This document shows positions 8,375-16,581 of a stretch of DNA of 64,000 bases, piece after piece; the first letter of the stretch is position 1; the number at the start of each line of letters is the position of its first letter. The notes beneath the pieces were generated by a model that did no database searches, had not been told where the DNA came from, and worked only from the letters and a program-made list of their open reading frames with translations. Origin of the DNA: CAZBBC01 sp964489835 (GTDB lineage Bacteria > Calditrichota > Calditrichia > JAJRVZ01); NCBI GenBank assembly GCA_964489835.1, contig CAZBBC010000010.1, positions 12,272-76,271 of the forward strand. Reading direction: 5' to 3'. Made by a program: the position numbers and the translations under genes.

Positions 8375-9126
8375 AATCGCACCGAAATGTTATTTTCATT
8401 TAAATACTTTTTAAGTTGCGGGATTGATATTTCACCAAAATGGAAGATACTTGCTGCCAATGCTGCATCTGCTTTTCCTTTAGTAAAAACATCGACAAAA
8501 TGTTCCATGGTTCCTGCCCCTCCGGAAGCAATGATCGGAACCGGTAACGCTTCTGACAAAGAACGGGTGATATCCAGAGCATAACCCGTTTTTGTTCCAT
8601 CATGATTCATTGAAGTGAGCATGATCTCACCGATACCGCGCTCCACCGCCTCTTTCGCCCACTCTTCCGTCCATTTATCGGTAGGCGTACGACCACCATG
8701 TACGTACACCTGCCATTTTTTACCGTTAAAATGCGTATCAATGGCCAGTACCACACACTGGCTGCCAAAATTACCGGCCAGGCGATCGATCATATCCGGA
8801 TTCCTTACGGCGGCTGAATTGATGGTAATTTTATCCGCCCCTGCCTCCAGCAAAATGGAAACATCTTTCTCAGAACGGATACCACCACCAACCGTGAAAG
8901 GAATATTAACATGACGGGCAACTTTTTTTACCAGTTGTTCTAAAGTGGCCCGATATTCGATAGTCGCCGTAATATCCAGAAATATAAGTTCATCAGCTCC
9001 CTGCTCGGCATAAGCCTGCCCCAGGGAGACCGGGTCACCGGCTTCACGAATTTTTACAAAATTAATACCCTTGACCGTTTTGCCATCTTTAATGTCCAGA
9101 CAGGGAATGATTCGTTTGGTTAACAT
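8371..9126 (-). CDS. hisF: Imidazole glycerol phosphate synthase, cyclase subunit
   Basis: Forms imidazole glycerol phosphate and AICAR using ammonia delivered by HisH. 251 residues with a TIM barrel. CLDIKDGKTVKGINF near the N-terminus carries the first catalytic Asp, and the phosphate-binding stretches VGGGIRS and IASGGAG are intact. It overlaps hisA by 7 bases and hisIE by 4, giving tight translational coupling. Confidence 0.98.
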   Translation of the reverse strand: MLTKRIIPCLDIKDGKTVKGINFVKIREAGDPVSLGQAYAEQGADELIFLDITATIEYRATLEQLVKKVARHVNIPFTVGGGIRSEKDVSILLEAGADKITINSAAVRNPDMIDRLAGNFGSQCVVLAIDTHFNGKKWQVYVHGGRTPTDKWTEEWAKEAVERGIGEIMLTSMNHDGTKTGYALDITRSLSEALPVPIIASGGAGTMEHFVDVFTKGKADAALAASIFHFGEISIPQLKKYLNENNISVRL

Positions 9127-9842
9127 AAAAAAGGCCTTAACTCCTCTAATTTAATATAGCCTTCATAAAGGGCCTTACCAATAATAACACCGCTGACCCC
9201 TGATTCACCCAACAACACAAGGTCATCAATTTTACTTACGCCTCCGCTGGCAATAAGTTGAAGTTCAGGAAATTTATCTGTTAGTGCCCGGTAGAGACTG
9301 ACTGCTGGCCCCTGAAGCACACCATCCCTGGAGACATCAGTGCAGATGGCATATTTAAATCCTAAGGCCATCTGCTCATCCAGAAAAGACTCTATATTAA
9401 TGTCCGTCTGTTCCTGCCATCCGGATATAACAATTTTATGATTTGAAACATCCGCACCAAGAATAATTTTTTCTGCCCCATATCTGTCCAGCCAGGACTT
9501 TACCATTGGTTTATTTTTTACCGCGATACTTCCCGCGGTAATTTGTTTCGCTCCGCTATCAAAGGCCACACGGATATCGTTCTCGGATTGGATTCCACCA
9601 CCAAAATCAATCTTTAGGGAAGTATGGGCGGCAACTTTTTCCAGGACGTCATGATTGACAATACGTTTCCGGCGTGCCCCATCCAAATCAACCATATGCA
9701 GATGCTTCACGCCAATATCTTCAAATCTTTTCGCCACCGCCAACGGGTCATTGTCATACACTTTTTTAGTATCAAAATCTCCCCGGGTCAGCCTGACGCA
9801 TTTGCCCCCGATAATATCCATCGCTGGTATAATTGTCATCAT
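9120..9842 (-). CDS. hisA: ProFAR isomerase
   Basis: Isomerises ProFAR to PRFAR (step 4). 240 residues, TIM barrel. The catalytic residues are visible in IPAMDIIGGKCVRLTRGDF (first Asp) and CTDVSRDGVLQGP (second Asp). Phosphate-binding FGGGIQS and IASGGVS are present. The start overlaps the hisH stop by 4 bases. Confidence 0.97.
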   Translation of the reverse strand: MMTIIPAMDIIGGKCVRLTRGDFDTKKVYDNDPLAVAKRFEDIGVKHLHMVDLDGARRKRIVNHDVLEKVAAHTSLKIDFGGGIQSENDIRVAFDSGAKQITAGSIAVKNKPMVKSWLDRYGAEKIILGADVSNHKIVISGWQEQTDINIESFLDEQMALGFKYAICTDVSRDGVLQGPAVSLYRALTDKFPELQLIASGGVSKIDDLVLLGESGVSGVIIGKALYEGYIKLEELRPFLC

Positions 9843-10420
9843 AATGAAAGAAAGTTTTTTAATATTTGTTCACCAACCCGGGCGCTTTTTTCCGGATGAA
9901 ATTGTAAAGCATAGAAATTGTCTTTTTGCATCGCAGACGAAAAATCCACCGTATACGAGGTTTGGGCAACCGCATACGGATTTTTTTCCGCATAATAACT
10001 GTGAACAAAATAAACATAACTGCCTTCACTGACTTTATCAAACATTTTACCCTTCAGTTCACATAACGCATTCCATCCCATATGCGGTACCTTTCCGGTG
10101 GATGGGAATTTTTTCACCGCCACCGGAAACATATTTAAGCATTCCGTATCGTTTTCCTCCGAGTATTGACACATCAGCTGCAGCCCAAGACAGATACCAA
10201 GAAACGGCTGTTCAAGAGAAATCAGTATTTCAGACAGTTCTCTCTCGTTCAAGTAGGTCATCGCCGAATGGGCCTCTCCAACGCCGGGAAAAATGACCTT
10301 ATCAGAATTTATCAACGTCCGCCGGTCATCGGTAACTACCGGATCGATACCTAATCTTTGCAGCGCAAGCCGGACAGAATGTAGATTACCGGCATTATAT
10401 TTAACAATCGCAACCTTCAT
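9839..10420 (-). CDS. hisH: Imidazole glycerol phosphate synthase, glutaminase subunit
   Basis: Class I glutamine amidotransferase that supplies ammonia to HisF. 193 residues. The nucleophile is in FLGICLGLQLM and the His-Glu pair in LQFHPEKS. The oxyanion-loop region reads KVIFPGVGEAHSAM. It overlaps hisB and hisA by 4 bases each. Confidence 0.97.
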   Translation of the reverse strand: MKVAIVKYNAGNLHSVRLALQRLGIDPVVTDDRRTLINSDKVIFPGVGEAHSAMTYLNERELSEILISLEQPFLGICLGLQLMCQYSEENDTECLNMFPVAVKKFPSTGKVPHMGWNALCELKGKMFDKVSEGSYVYFVHSYYAEKNPYAVAQTSYTVDFSSAMQKDNFYALQFHPEKSARVGEQILKNFLSL

Positions 10421-11514
10421 AGGAGGCCTTTGGTACTGGGAATCTGCTTATTCCCGGGATCGCGCTGAACAGCCATTCTAAATGCCCGGGCAAATGCTTT
10501 AAATATCGCCTCAATTTTGTGATGTTCATTTTTCCCTTTGGCATTGATATATATATTACATTTTGCGCTATCAGCAAAGGATTTGAAAAAGTGATAGAAC
10601 ATCTCTGTCGGCATATCCCCAATATGTTCCCGTTTAAATTTTACTTTCCACACCAATTCACTGCGACCGGAAAGATCAATCGCTACCCGGGAAATGGATT
10701 CATCCATTGGTAACATAAAACCATAACGTTCAATACCGGTTTTCTTCCCCATCGCCTTTTGAGCCGCCTCACCAAGGGCGATGGCCGTATCTTCAACCGT
10801 ATGGTGTTCATCGACGTGCAAATCACCTTTTACGGAAATCCGCAGATCACATAATGAGTGTTTGGCAAATAAATCAAGCATGTGATCAAAAAAACCAATG
10901 CCCGTCTTTACCTCGGAACCTCCTTTTCCATCCAAATTTAAGAGGACGGATATATCCGTTTCTTTGGTGGTTCGTTTTGCTTCTGCTATACGATCGGGGA
11001 ACCGCAGGAATTGATAAACTTCTTTCCAATCTTTCGTTACCAGAGCAGCCGAACCGTCCGCTTCCACTCTCCCTCCTAGAATAATCGCTCTCGCTCCTAA
11101 ATTGTCGGCCAATTGAACATCGGTAAGTCGATCACCAATGACATAGGAATCTTTCAGATTATATTTACCCTTCATGTATTTTTTCAGCAGGTCTGTCCCC
11201 GGCTTTCTTGTTGGCTTGTTTTCATGGGGAAGACTACGATCGATGATGATATTCTTAAAGTGTATACCCTCACTTTCAAGAATTTTCAACATTTTGTTTT
11301 GTACCGGCCAGAATGTATCCTCAGGAAAAGATCTTGTACCAAGACCATCCTGATTGCTTACCATAACCAATTCATAGTCTAATTCGGAAGCAATACGATG
11401 TAAATTCACAATGACCCCGGGATAAAATTCCATTTTCTCCAGAGAATCTATTTGCTTATCCGCTGGTTCAACTAAAATAGTACCATCTCTGTCAATAAAT
11501 AATATTTTTTTCAT
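10417..11514 (-). CDS. hisB: Bifunctional histidinol-phosphatase / imidazoleglycerol-phosphate dehydratase
   Basis: The N-terminal HAD phosphatase (about 1-165) begins MKKILFIDRDGTIL with the DxDGT nucleophile motif. The C-terminal dehydratase (about 170-365) has the metal-binding FFDHMLDLFAKHS and DEHHTVEDTAIALGEA. The open frame extends to 11559 only through a TTG without a ribosome site. The ATG at 11514, with GGGAAG upstream, fits the family N-terminus and gives 365 residues. The fused form is known from gammaproteobacteria and the Bacteroidota group. It begins the tightly overlapped B-H-A-F-IE block. Confidence 0.96.
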   Translation of the reverse strand: MKKILFIDRDGTILVEPADKQIDSLEKMEFYPGVIVNLHRIASELDYELVMVSNQDGLGTRSFPEDTFWPVQNKMLKILESEGIHFKNIIIDRSLPHENKPTRKPGTDLLKKYMKGKYNLKDSYVIGDRLTDVQLADNLGARAIILGGRVEADGSAALVTKDWKEVYQFLRFPDRIAEAKRTTKETDISVLLNLDGKGGSEVKTGIGFFDHMLDLFAKHSLCDLRISVKGDLHVDEHHTVEDTAIALGEAAQKAMGKKTGIERYGFMLPMDESISRVAIDLSGRSELVWKVKFKREHIGDMPTEMFYHFFKSFADSAKCNIYINAKGKNEHHKIEAIFKAFARAFRMAVQRDPGNKQIPSTKGLL

Positions 11515-11593
11515 TTCTTCCCATTTTTTTATAGTGTCCAAATTAAAAACTATTTTCAACTTGAGTTATTATTTTTAAAGAGTATAAAGATAT

Positions 11594-11760
11594 CTCCCCT
11601 TCGAATGGGCAGTTGCAGATTCTCTTTATTCCCACAGCTGTTAAAGTATGAACGCTCTGTCTCCCCCTTGGTAAAGGGGGACTAAGGGGGATATATACTC
11701 TTCTATGTTATTTATTTACAACCCCCTAACCCCCTTTTCTAAGGGGGAATAGATTTTGCG
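11594..11760. repeat. Dispersed CCCCCTT-type inverted repeat, copy 2
   Basis: It contains GGGCAGTTGCAG (11607-11618), like the left end of copy 1. Its core at 11663-11750 has the same orientation and one visible substitution relative to 4059-4146. It fills most of the hisC-hisB spacer. Confidence 0.75.
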
Positions 11761-11780
11761 TCTGCTTCCATGGGCAAATT

Positions 11781-12827
11781 CTATGTAATCCCCTTTTGCA
11801 AGAAATCAATTAATATTTTATTTTCTTCAGCCGTTCCTACGGTGATCCGCAGACAATTGCTACAATGGATCATACCTGACCGATCCCGTACGATGATTCC
11901 TTTGTCCAGTAAGGACTGAAATATCTTTTGCGAATCCCTGAACCGAACCAGTAAAAAATTAGCATCCGACGGGTGGATCTTTTCAACAATATCCATTGAA
12001 GATAGTGATTCAATCAAAGAGTATCGTTGTTCTAGAATCTCTTTTACAAATTGGTCTTTCTTCTCAGGTTTTTCTAAAGCTTTTAATGCCGCTTGCTGCG
12101 TCAATATGTTGATATTATAGGGATATTTTATGTGATTCAAAATATTAATTATTGAGGGGTGGGCAATCGCCATTCCCAGGCGTAATCCTGCCATACCCCA
12201 GGCCTTTGAAAAGGTCTGCAGGATAATCAGATTTTCATATTTTCCCAGATTCATCATCCAACCGGATTCTGGGGAAAAATCAATATAGGCTTCATCGATA
12301 ACAACCAATCCTTTAAACTTTTGCAGAATAGTTTTAATGGTTTGATGTTCAAAACAATTTCCGCTGGGATTGTTCGGTGAGCAGATAAAGACCAGTTTAA
12401 CATTTTTTGAGAGAGTTGTCAGCACGGCCGGGAGATCAATAGCAAAGGCCTCAGTAAGCGGAATAGTGATTTTTTTGATATCATTCAGATCTGCGCACAC
12501 CCCATACATGCCATAGGTCGGCGGCATCAATAAAATCTCGTCTTTGCCCGGTTGACAAAAGGCGCGGATCAACAAATCGATCGCTTCGTCACTGCCATTG
12601 CCAAGAAATATCTGATCTTCAGAGAGATTCTTTAAAGCGGCGATTTTTTTCTTTAACTGCCATTGATAGGGATCCGGGTAACGGTTGGCCCTTTCCAGAC
12701 TGACCGATCCCAGTGAATTTTCATTGGCATCAAGGAATATTCCCTCACTACCATTGTATTCTTCACGTGCCGAACGATAGGGAGTAAAATGTCTGATATT
12801 ATCCCTCAAAAGGTCCTTAATTTTCAT
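11781..12827 (-). CDS. hisC: Histidinol-phosphate aminotransferase
   Basis: PLP-dependent transamination of imidazole acetol phosphate. 348 residues, normal length. The PLP lysine is Lys208 in QTFSKAWGMAGLRLG. ICSPNNPSGN and VIDEAYIDF are the usual cofactor contacts, and the C-terminal LRITVGTAEEN is conserved. It is separated from hisD by 275 bases and from hisB by about 270 bases, both spacers carrying repeats, although order and strand fit one operon. Confidence 0.96.
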   Translation of the reverse strand: MKIKDLLRDNIRHFTPYRSAREEYNGSEGIFLDANENSLGSVSLERANRYPDPYQWQLKKKIAALKNLSEDQIFLGNGSDEAIDLLIRAFCQPGKDEILLMPPTYGMYGVCADLNDIKKITIPLTEAFAIDLPAVLTTLSKNVKLVFICSPNNPSGNCFEHQTIKTILQKFKGLVVIDEAYIDFSPESGWMMNLGKYENLIILQTFSKAWGMAGLRLGMAIAHPSIINILNHIKYPYNINILTQQAALKALEKPEKKDQFVKEILEQRYSLIESLSSMDIVEKIHPSDANFLLVRFRDSQKIFQSLLDKGIIVRDRSGMIHCSNCLRITVGTAEENKILIDFLQKGIT

Positions 12828-12864
12828 TATATTCCCTTTTTATCTACTCGGTAGGGTCAAAAAT

Positions 12865-12972
12865 AACCACAAAGGACATAAAGTTTTTATACTAGTTTTT
12901 ATCTTTGTGACCGGCGCCTATCCTGAAGACCTATAGGTCGAAGGATGCCTTCTTTGTGATCATTGTGTTTAA
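12865..12972. repeat. Inverted repeat in the hisD-hisC spacer
   Basis: The left arm AACCACAAAGGACATAAAG and right arm CTTCTTTGTGATCATTGTG are imperfect inverse copies, related to the CCACGAAG family. Between them lies the perfect 12-bp palindrome GACCTATAGGTC flanked by ATCCT/AGGAT. The rest of the spacer (12973-13102) is unremarkable. Confidence 0.5.
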
Positions 12973-13102
12973 TTTTTAAAATTATATTAAAATTCTCTTA
13001 GTTTGACGATTATGGTCTACTGGTCTTTAGATCCGGTCCCACGGGGTGGGCTCAGAGTATTTCTCTGTGGGCTCTGCCTGCCCGCCCACTGGCGTGGTGG
13101 TT

Positions 13103-14422
13103 TCATCTTTTAATCCCATTTTTCCCTGGAACTTTTGACTCTATCAACTGCTCTAAGCGAATGGAAACGGCTTGTTTATGGGCCATTAACTGTTCAGATT
13201 CTGCCATTATTTCGATAGCTGGTCCAATTTCCTGCAATCCCCGGGGACTAATTTTCTGATAGGTTATTTTTTTCAAAAAGCAATCGACGGATACGCCGCT
13301 AAAACTGCGCGCGAATCCATTGGTTGCTAAAACGTGATTTGTACCGGAGGCATAGTCACCCGCTGATTCCGGTGAATAATTACCCAAAAAAACCGATCCT
13401 GCGTTAATTATTTTATCTGAAACCTGATCCGGATCTTTAACCATCAAAATCAGATGTTCCGGGGCATATTCATTAATCATATCTATCCCGATATCAAGAT
13501 CTTCAACCAGGATCATCTTGCTGTTTTCCAGCGAAGAATTTATTAAATCATGCCTGGGTATTTGCAGCAATTGTTTTTCAACAGCCGCCTGGACAGCTTT
13601 GATCATTTCCATTTGATTGGTTATCAACAATACCTGACTGTCCACACCGTGTTCAGCCTGTGAGAGTAGATCAGCAGCAATAAAGGACGGATTCGCCGAT
13701 TGGTCGGCTAAAACAAGGACCTCTGAGGGTCCGGCGGGCATATCGATAGCCACACCCTCCATACTCACGCGCATTTTTGCTGCGGTGACGTACGGGTTGC
13801 CAGGACCAAAAATCTTATAGACCCCGGGGACAGTCCCCGTTCCATAAGCCATAGCCGCAATCGCTTGTGCTCCTCCCACTTTAAATATTTTCTTAATACC
13901 TAAACGGTCGGCCGTATAAAGAATAGCCGGATGGATAACACCGTTTCGATCCGGTGGGGTGCATAATATTATTTCCGAACAACCGGCAATCGCTGCCGGA
14001 ACGGCAAGCATGATAACCGTCGAAAATAGCGGCGCGTTACCCCCCGGAATATAAAATCCAACTTTTTCGATCGGTATATTCTTGCGCCAGCAAATGACAC
14101 CGGGGCTGGTTTCAACTTTTTTTTCTTCGATAAGTTGTTGCCGGTGAAATATTTCGATATTTCTAATGGCCACTTCAATCGCTGATTTAAGCGATGCATC
14201 TATATCTGATCCAGCCTTAGCGATCTCATCTGCAGTCACATTCAAATGTTCCAATGCGACTTTATCAAACTCTTTTGTAAATCGAATTAGTGCCCTGTCA
14301 CCCTCTGTCTTCACCGCATTCATAATGATAGCGATTTCATTATCCATAGTTTCCATTTGTGGCCCCGGTCTTTGCAATATGGAAGACCAGGTATTTCTTT
14401 CAGGATTAAGGATTATTTCCAT
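13103..14422 (-). CDS. hisD: Histidinol dehydrogenase
   Basis: Zinc- and NAD-dependent oxidation of histidinol to histidine, the last two steps. 439 residues, normal length. Family signatures include FYIPGGNAPLFSTVIM, VGGAQAIAAMAYGT, AGPSEVLVLAD, the zinc-site segment LLSQAEHGVDSQ and PSGTNHVLATNGFARSFSG-type wording (here ASGTNHVLATNGFARSFSG). Intact. It lies 780 bases downstream of hisG, with repeats between. Confidence 0.97.
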   Translation of the reverse strand: MEIILNPERNTWSSILQRPGPQMETMDNEIAIIMNAVKTEGDRALIRFTKEFDKVALEHLNVTADEIAKAGSDIDASLKSAIEVAIRNIEIFHRQQLIEEKKVETSPGVICWRKNIPIEKVGFYIPGGNAPLFSTVIMLAVPAAIAGCSEIILCTPPDRNGVIHPAILYTADRLGIKKIFKVGGAQAIAAMAYGTGTVPGVYKIFGPGNPYVTAAKMRVSMEGVAIDMPAGPSEVLVLADQSANPSFIAADLLSQAEHGVDSQVLLITNQMEMIKAVQAAVEKQLLQIPRHDLINSSLENSKMILVEDLDIGIDMINEYAPEHLILMVKDPDQVSDKIINAGSVFLGNYSPESAGDYASGTNHVLATNGFARSFSGVSVDCFLKKITYQKISPRGLQEIGPAIEIMAESEQLMAHKQAVSIRLEQLIESKVPGKNGIKR

Positions 14423-14537
14423 GATTTATACTCAATGTTATTTTATTAATTGATATTATAAATGCACGATTTAAAAATTTCGATAGTACTGATAATATTG
14501 ATAATTTCTATTATTAAACACAATGTATACACTTTTA

Positions 14538-14815
14538 TGTCCCGTTAGGGACATTATATTTATAGCAAAAACAATTCATAAAAAAAGCCTAGTCCCGTCA
14601 GGGACGTAATTTTGACTCAACATCTTTTAAAATATATCTCTCATTATAAAGTATGTCAAAACGATTCAACAACTCCGGTATTAATTGGTGTGCTCTATAG
14701 CCAATGAAAACATTAATGTGCAGGTATTGGCCATGTTTTTAATATTTCATCCCCACCGGGACTTTAGAATATTGGATAATATGATTGCTATAAATATTTT
14801 GTCCCTAGCGGGACA
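14538..14815. mobile_element. MITE-like element with 31-bp terminal inverted repeats
   Basis: The left end TGTCCCGTTAGGGACA... (14538-14568) and right end (14785-14815) match as inverse copies at 28 of 31 positions. Each end contains its own small GTCCC/GGGAC palindrome. The 278-bp body has no reading frame of note and further GTCCC..GGGAC palindromes at about 14593 and 14749. It lies in the hisG-hisD spacer. No transposase is present, so mobility is inferred from form only. Confidence 0.6.
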
Positions 14816-15030
14816 GTTATATAGTTAAATTTTCTCATTCCTTCGACTTTATTTAGGATGACGAAAGAGATTTCGGATTAGTTTTTTGATTTAAGTCTTT
14901 TTGTTTATTAAATCCCTAGACCATTTGATATTCCGGTGTTAATTGCTAATGATTAAAGTTTTTTACCGGACACTCATGATTTGATATTATTAATGCATGG
15001 TTTAAAAAATTGATTTAATTAACGATTATA

Positions 15031-15117
15031 GAACTCATCCCCAAACCCCTTCTCTTGAAAAGAGAAGGGGCTCCCTAAAGTCCCTCTCTTTCCAAGAGAG
15101 GGATTTAGGGTGAGTTC
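15031..15117. repeat. Double-hairpin palindromic element
   Basis: Outer arms GAACTCA/TGAGTTC (15031-15037, 15111-15117) enclose two strong hairpins: CCCCTTCTCTT/AAGAGAAGGGG around 15046-15070 and CCCTCTCTT/AAGAGAGGG at 15082-15102. A second repeat type in the hisG-hisD spacer, unlike the MITE next to it. Confidence 0.65.
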
Positions 15118-15201
15118 TTTAAATCAAGTCTCTATGTTTATTTAATCTCTAAACCATTTTATTATCCTGTTATCCTGGCAAAAAAATCTTACCGGACAGG
15201 T

Positions 15202-16056
15202 CTATATGATCATTTTTTCAATGGGAATTATCAGGATACCCTGCGCTCCTGCGTTTTTTAGTTTTTCAATACTTTGCCAGAAATCATCTTCCCGGATTAC
15301 CGAATGCAAAGAACTCCAGTTTTCCAGGGCAATCGGCATTATCGTAGGACTTTTCATTCCCGGTAATATCTGGCAGATTTCATCAATCTTGTCATTGGGC
15401 GTGTTAAGCAAAATGTATTTATAATTTCGTGCTTTTTTTACGGCACTTATCCGAAAATTTAATTTTTCAAGAATGGCTTCCTTCTCTTTGTTTAATTTCG
15501 GATGAATGAGAAGAACGGCCTCCGAGTTCATCACGGTTTCGACTTCTTTCAAACCGTTACTTATCAGCGTACTGCCGGTACTGACAATGTCGAATATGGC
15601 ATCTGCCATACCAACACCCGGTGCGATTTCAACAGAGCCACTAATTTGGTGAATAGACACTTTCAATCCTTTTTTATCAGAGAATTTCTTTAGAATATTA
15701 GGATATGAGGTGGCAATACTAAGGCCATTTAAATCTTTAATATCCTTATAGACCATCTGCTTCGGGATAGCGATGGCAAGCCGGCATTTTGCAAAGCCTA
15801 AGCGCTTACTTATCTTTAAAGACTTTCCTTTTTCCACATAAACATTTTCTCCGACAATGCCTATATCTGCGGCAGCATCTGCAATACATTCAGGGATATC
15901 ATCATCCCGGAGATATAATATTTGCAGAGGAAAATTTGAGGCAATCGCTTTCAGTTTATCATTTCTTCCATGAATAAAGGAGATACCGCAATCTTTGAGC
16001 AACTTTTCCGTTTGCTCGTTCAGTCTTCCTGATTTTTGTACGGCTAAGGTTAACAT
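15202..16056 (-). CDS. hisG: ATP phosphoribosyltransferase, long form
   Basis: First, committed step of histidine synthesis, feedback-inhibited by histidine in the long form. 284 residues. The N-terminus is LTLAVQKSGRLNEQTEKLLKDCGI. The catalytic part carries IGIVGENVYVE and the PRPP loop DAIFDIVSTGSTLISNGL. The C-terminal third (about 210-284) is the ACT-like regulatory domain with MKSPTIMPI and the VIREDDFWQSIEKLKNAGAQ-type ending. It is the first structural gene after the leader and attenuator. Confidence 0.96.
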   Translation of the reverse strand: MLTLAVQKSGRLNEQTEKLLKDCGISFIHGRNDKLKAIASNFPLQILYLRDDDIPECIADAAADIGIVGENVYVEKGKSLKISKRLGFAKCRLAIAIPKQMVYKDIKDLNGLSIATSYPNILKKFSDKKGLKVSIHQISGSVEIAPGVGMADAIFDIVSTGSTLISNGLKEVETVMNSEAVLLIHPKLNKEKEAILEKLNFRISAVKKARNYKYILLNTPNDKIDEICQILPGMKSPTIMPIALENWSSLHSVIREDDFWQSIEKLKNAGAQGILIIPIEKMII

Positions 16057-16154
16057 CTGAGTCTCACATATTTAAAATTAATGTTTCATGAATATTGGAT
16101 AAGAAGAAAATCCGTGTTAATCCGGCCTGCCCTGTCTTACGGGGGAAATCCGTG

Positions 16155-16197
16155 GACAAATTCTTTTTTTGTTTGCAGCAATATGCTGCGGTATGAA
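16155..16197. repeat. GCAGC..GCTGC/TCCACG repeat end
   Basis: On the minus strand this reads CCGCAGCATATTGCTGC followed by AAACAAAAAAAGAA and TCCACGGATTT. The same arrangement (GCAGC palindrome, A-rich run, then TCCACG or TCCACA) occurs on the plus strand near 19464, 19640 and 54481. A dispersed repeat family lying between the his attenuator and hisG. Confidence 0.5.
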
Positions 16198-16230
16198 TAA
16201 ATCAGGTTTAATCTATCTCCCCATCCACAT

Positions 16231-16259
16231 AAAAAAAACCCGACTCTGAAGGAACCGGG
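16231..16259 (-). terminator. His attenuator terminator
   Basis: Minus-strand stem CCCGGTTC / GAGTCGGG (8 bp including two G-U pairs, loop CTTCA), followed directly by eight U residues. It lies between the leader peptide stop (16289) and hisG (16056). The segment CGGTTCCTTC of its left arm can pair with GAAGGACCG (16304-16312 on the minus strand) with one bulge, giving a plausible antiterminator. Confidence 0.85.
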
Positions 16260-16288
16260 CTTTTATATCAAATATATATGCTTTTATC

Positions 16289-16393
16289 TTAATTATAATC
16301 TGACGGTCCTTCCCCGGTCTTATCTGACATCGTATGAAGATGTCGATGGGTAGTGAAGTGAAAATGTAAGGTTATTAAAAGCAAAATCATCAT
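16289..16393 (-). CDS. hisL: His operon leader peptide, His-rich
   Basis: A 34-codon frame starting at two adjacent ATGs (16393, 16390). Codons 10, 12, 16, 18 and 20 are histidine (the segment LHFHFTTHRHLHT), so five of eleven consecutive codons are His. It starts about 22 bases after the expected transcription start of the TTGACA/TATATT promoter and ends 30 bases before the terminator stem. A 6-bp hairpin (GACATC/GATGTC, 16326-16344) lies exactly in and after the His codons, as the 1:2 hairpin of an attenuator does. No strong Shine-Dalgarno is visible. Ribosome stalling at scarce His-tRNA would free the antiterminator and let transcription reach hisG. The mechanism is inferred by analogy with the known his, leu and trp attenuators. 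Confidence 0.85.
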   Translation of the reverse strand: MMILLLITLHFHFTTHRHLHTMSDKTGEGPSDYN

Positions 16394-16421
16394 TGGACCA
16401 TGTTTTATTAGTATTTTTATA

Positions 16422-16450
16422 AATATACATCATCGTGAATATTTTGTCAA
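16422..16450 (-). promoter_or_regulatory. Sigma-70-type promoter of the his operon
   Basis: Minus strand: TTGACA (16450-16445), 17-base spacer, TATATT (16427-16422). This is a near-consensus housekeeping promoter placing the transcription start near 16415, just upstream of the leader peptide. It differs from the TTTG/TANNTTTG promoters of true Bacteroidota. Confidence 0.85.
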
Positions 16451-16581
16451 ATACTTTCCCTCATCTATTTTGTCAGTGATTTTTTTGTAAAGGCTGTTAA
16501 TCCAGATCTGTTTTTTTTAACTTTTGAAAAATTATTAATGTAAATAAATCATTGTATGATCGGTCGGTTCAATTTATTTAA

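Noticed and set aside
12060..12800. Search for a second his promoter inside hisC and spacers
   Set aside because: No TTGACA/TATATT-type pair with 16-18 spacing was found that I could defend.
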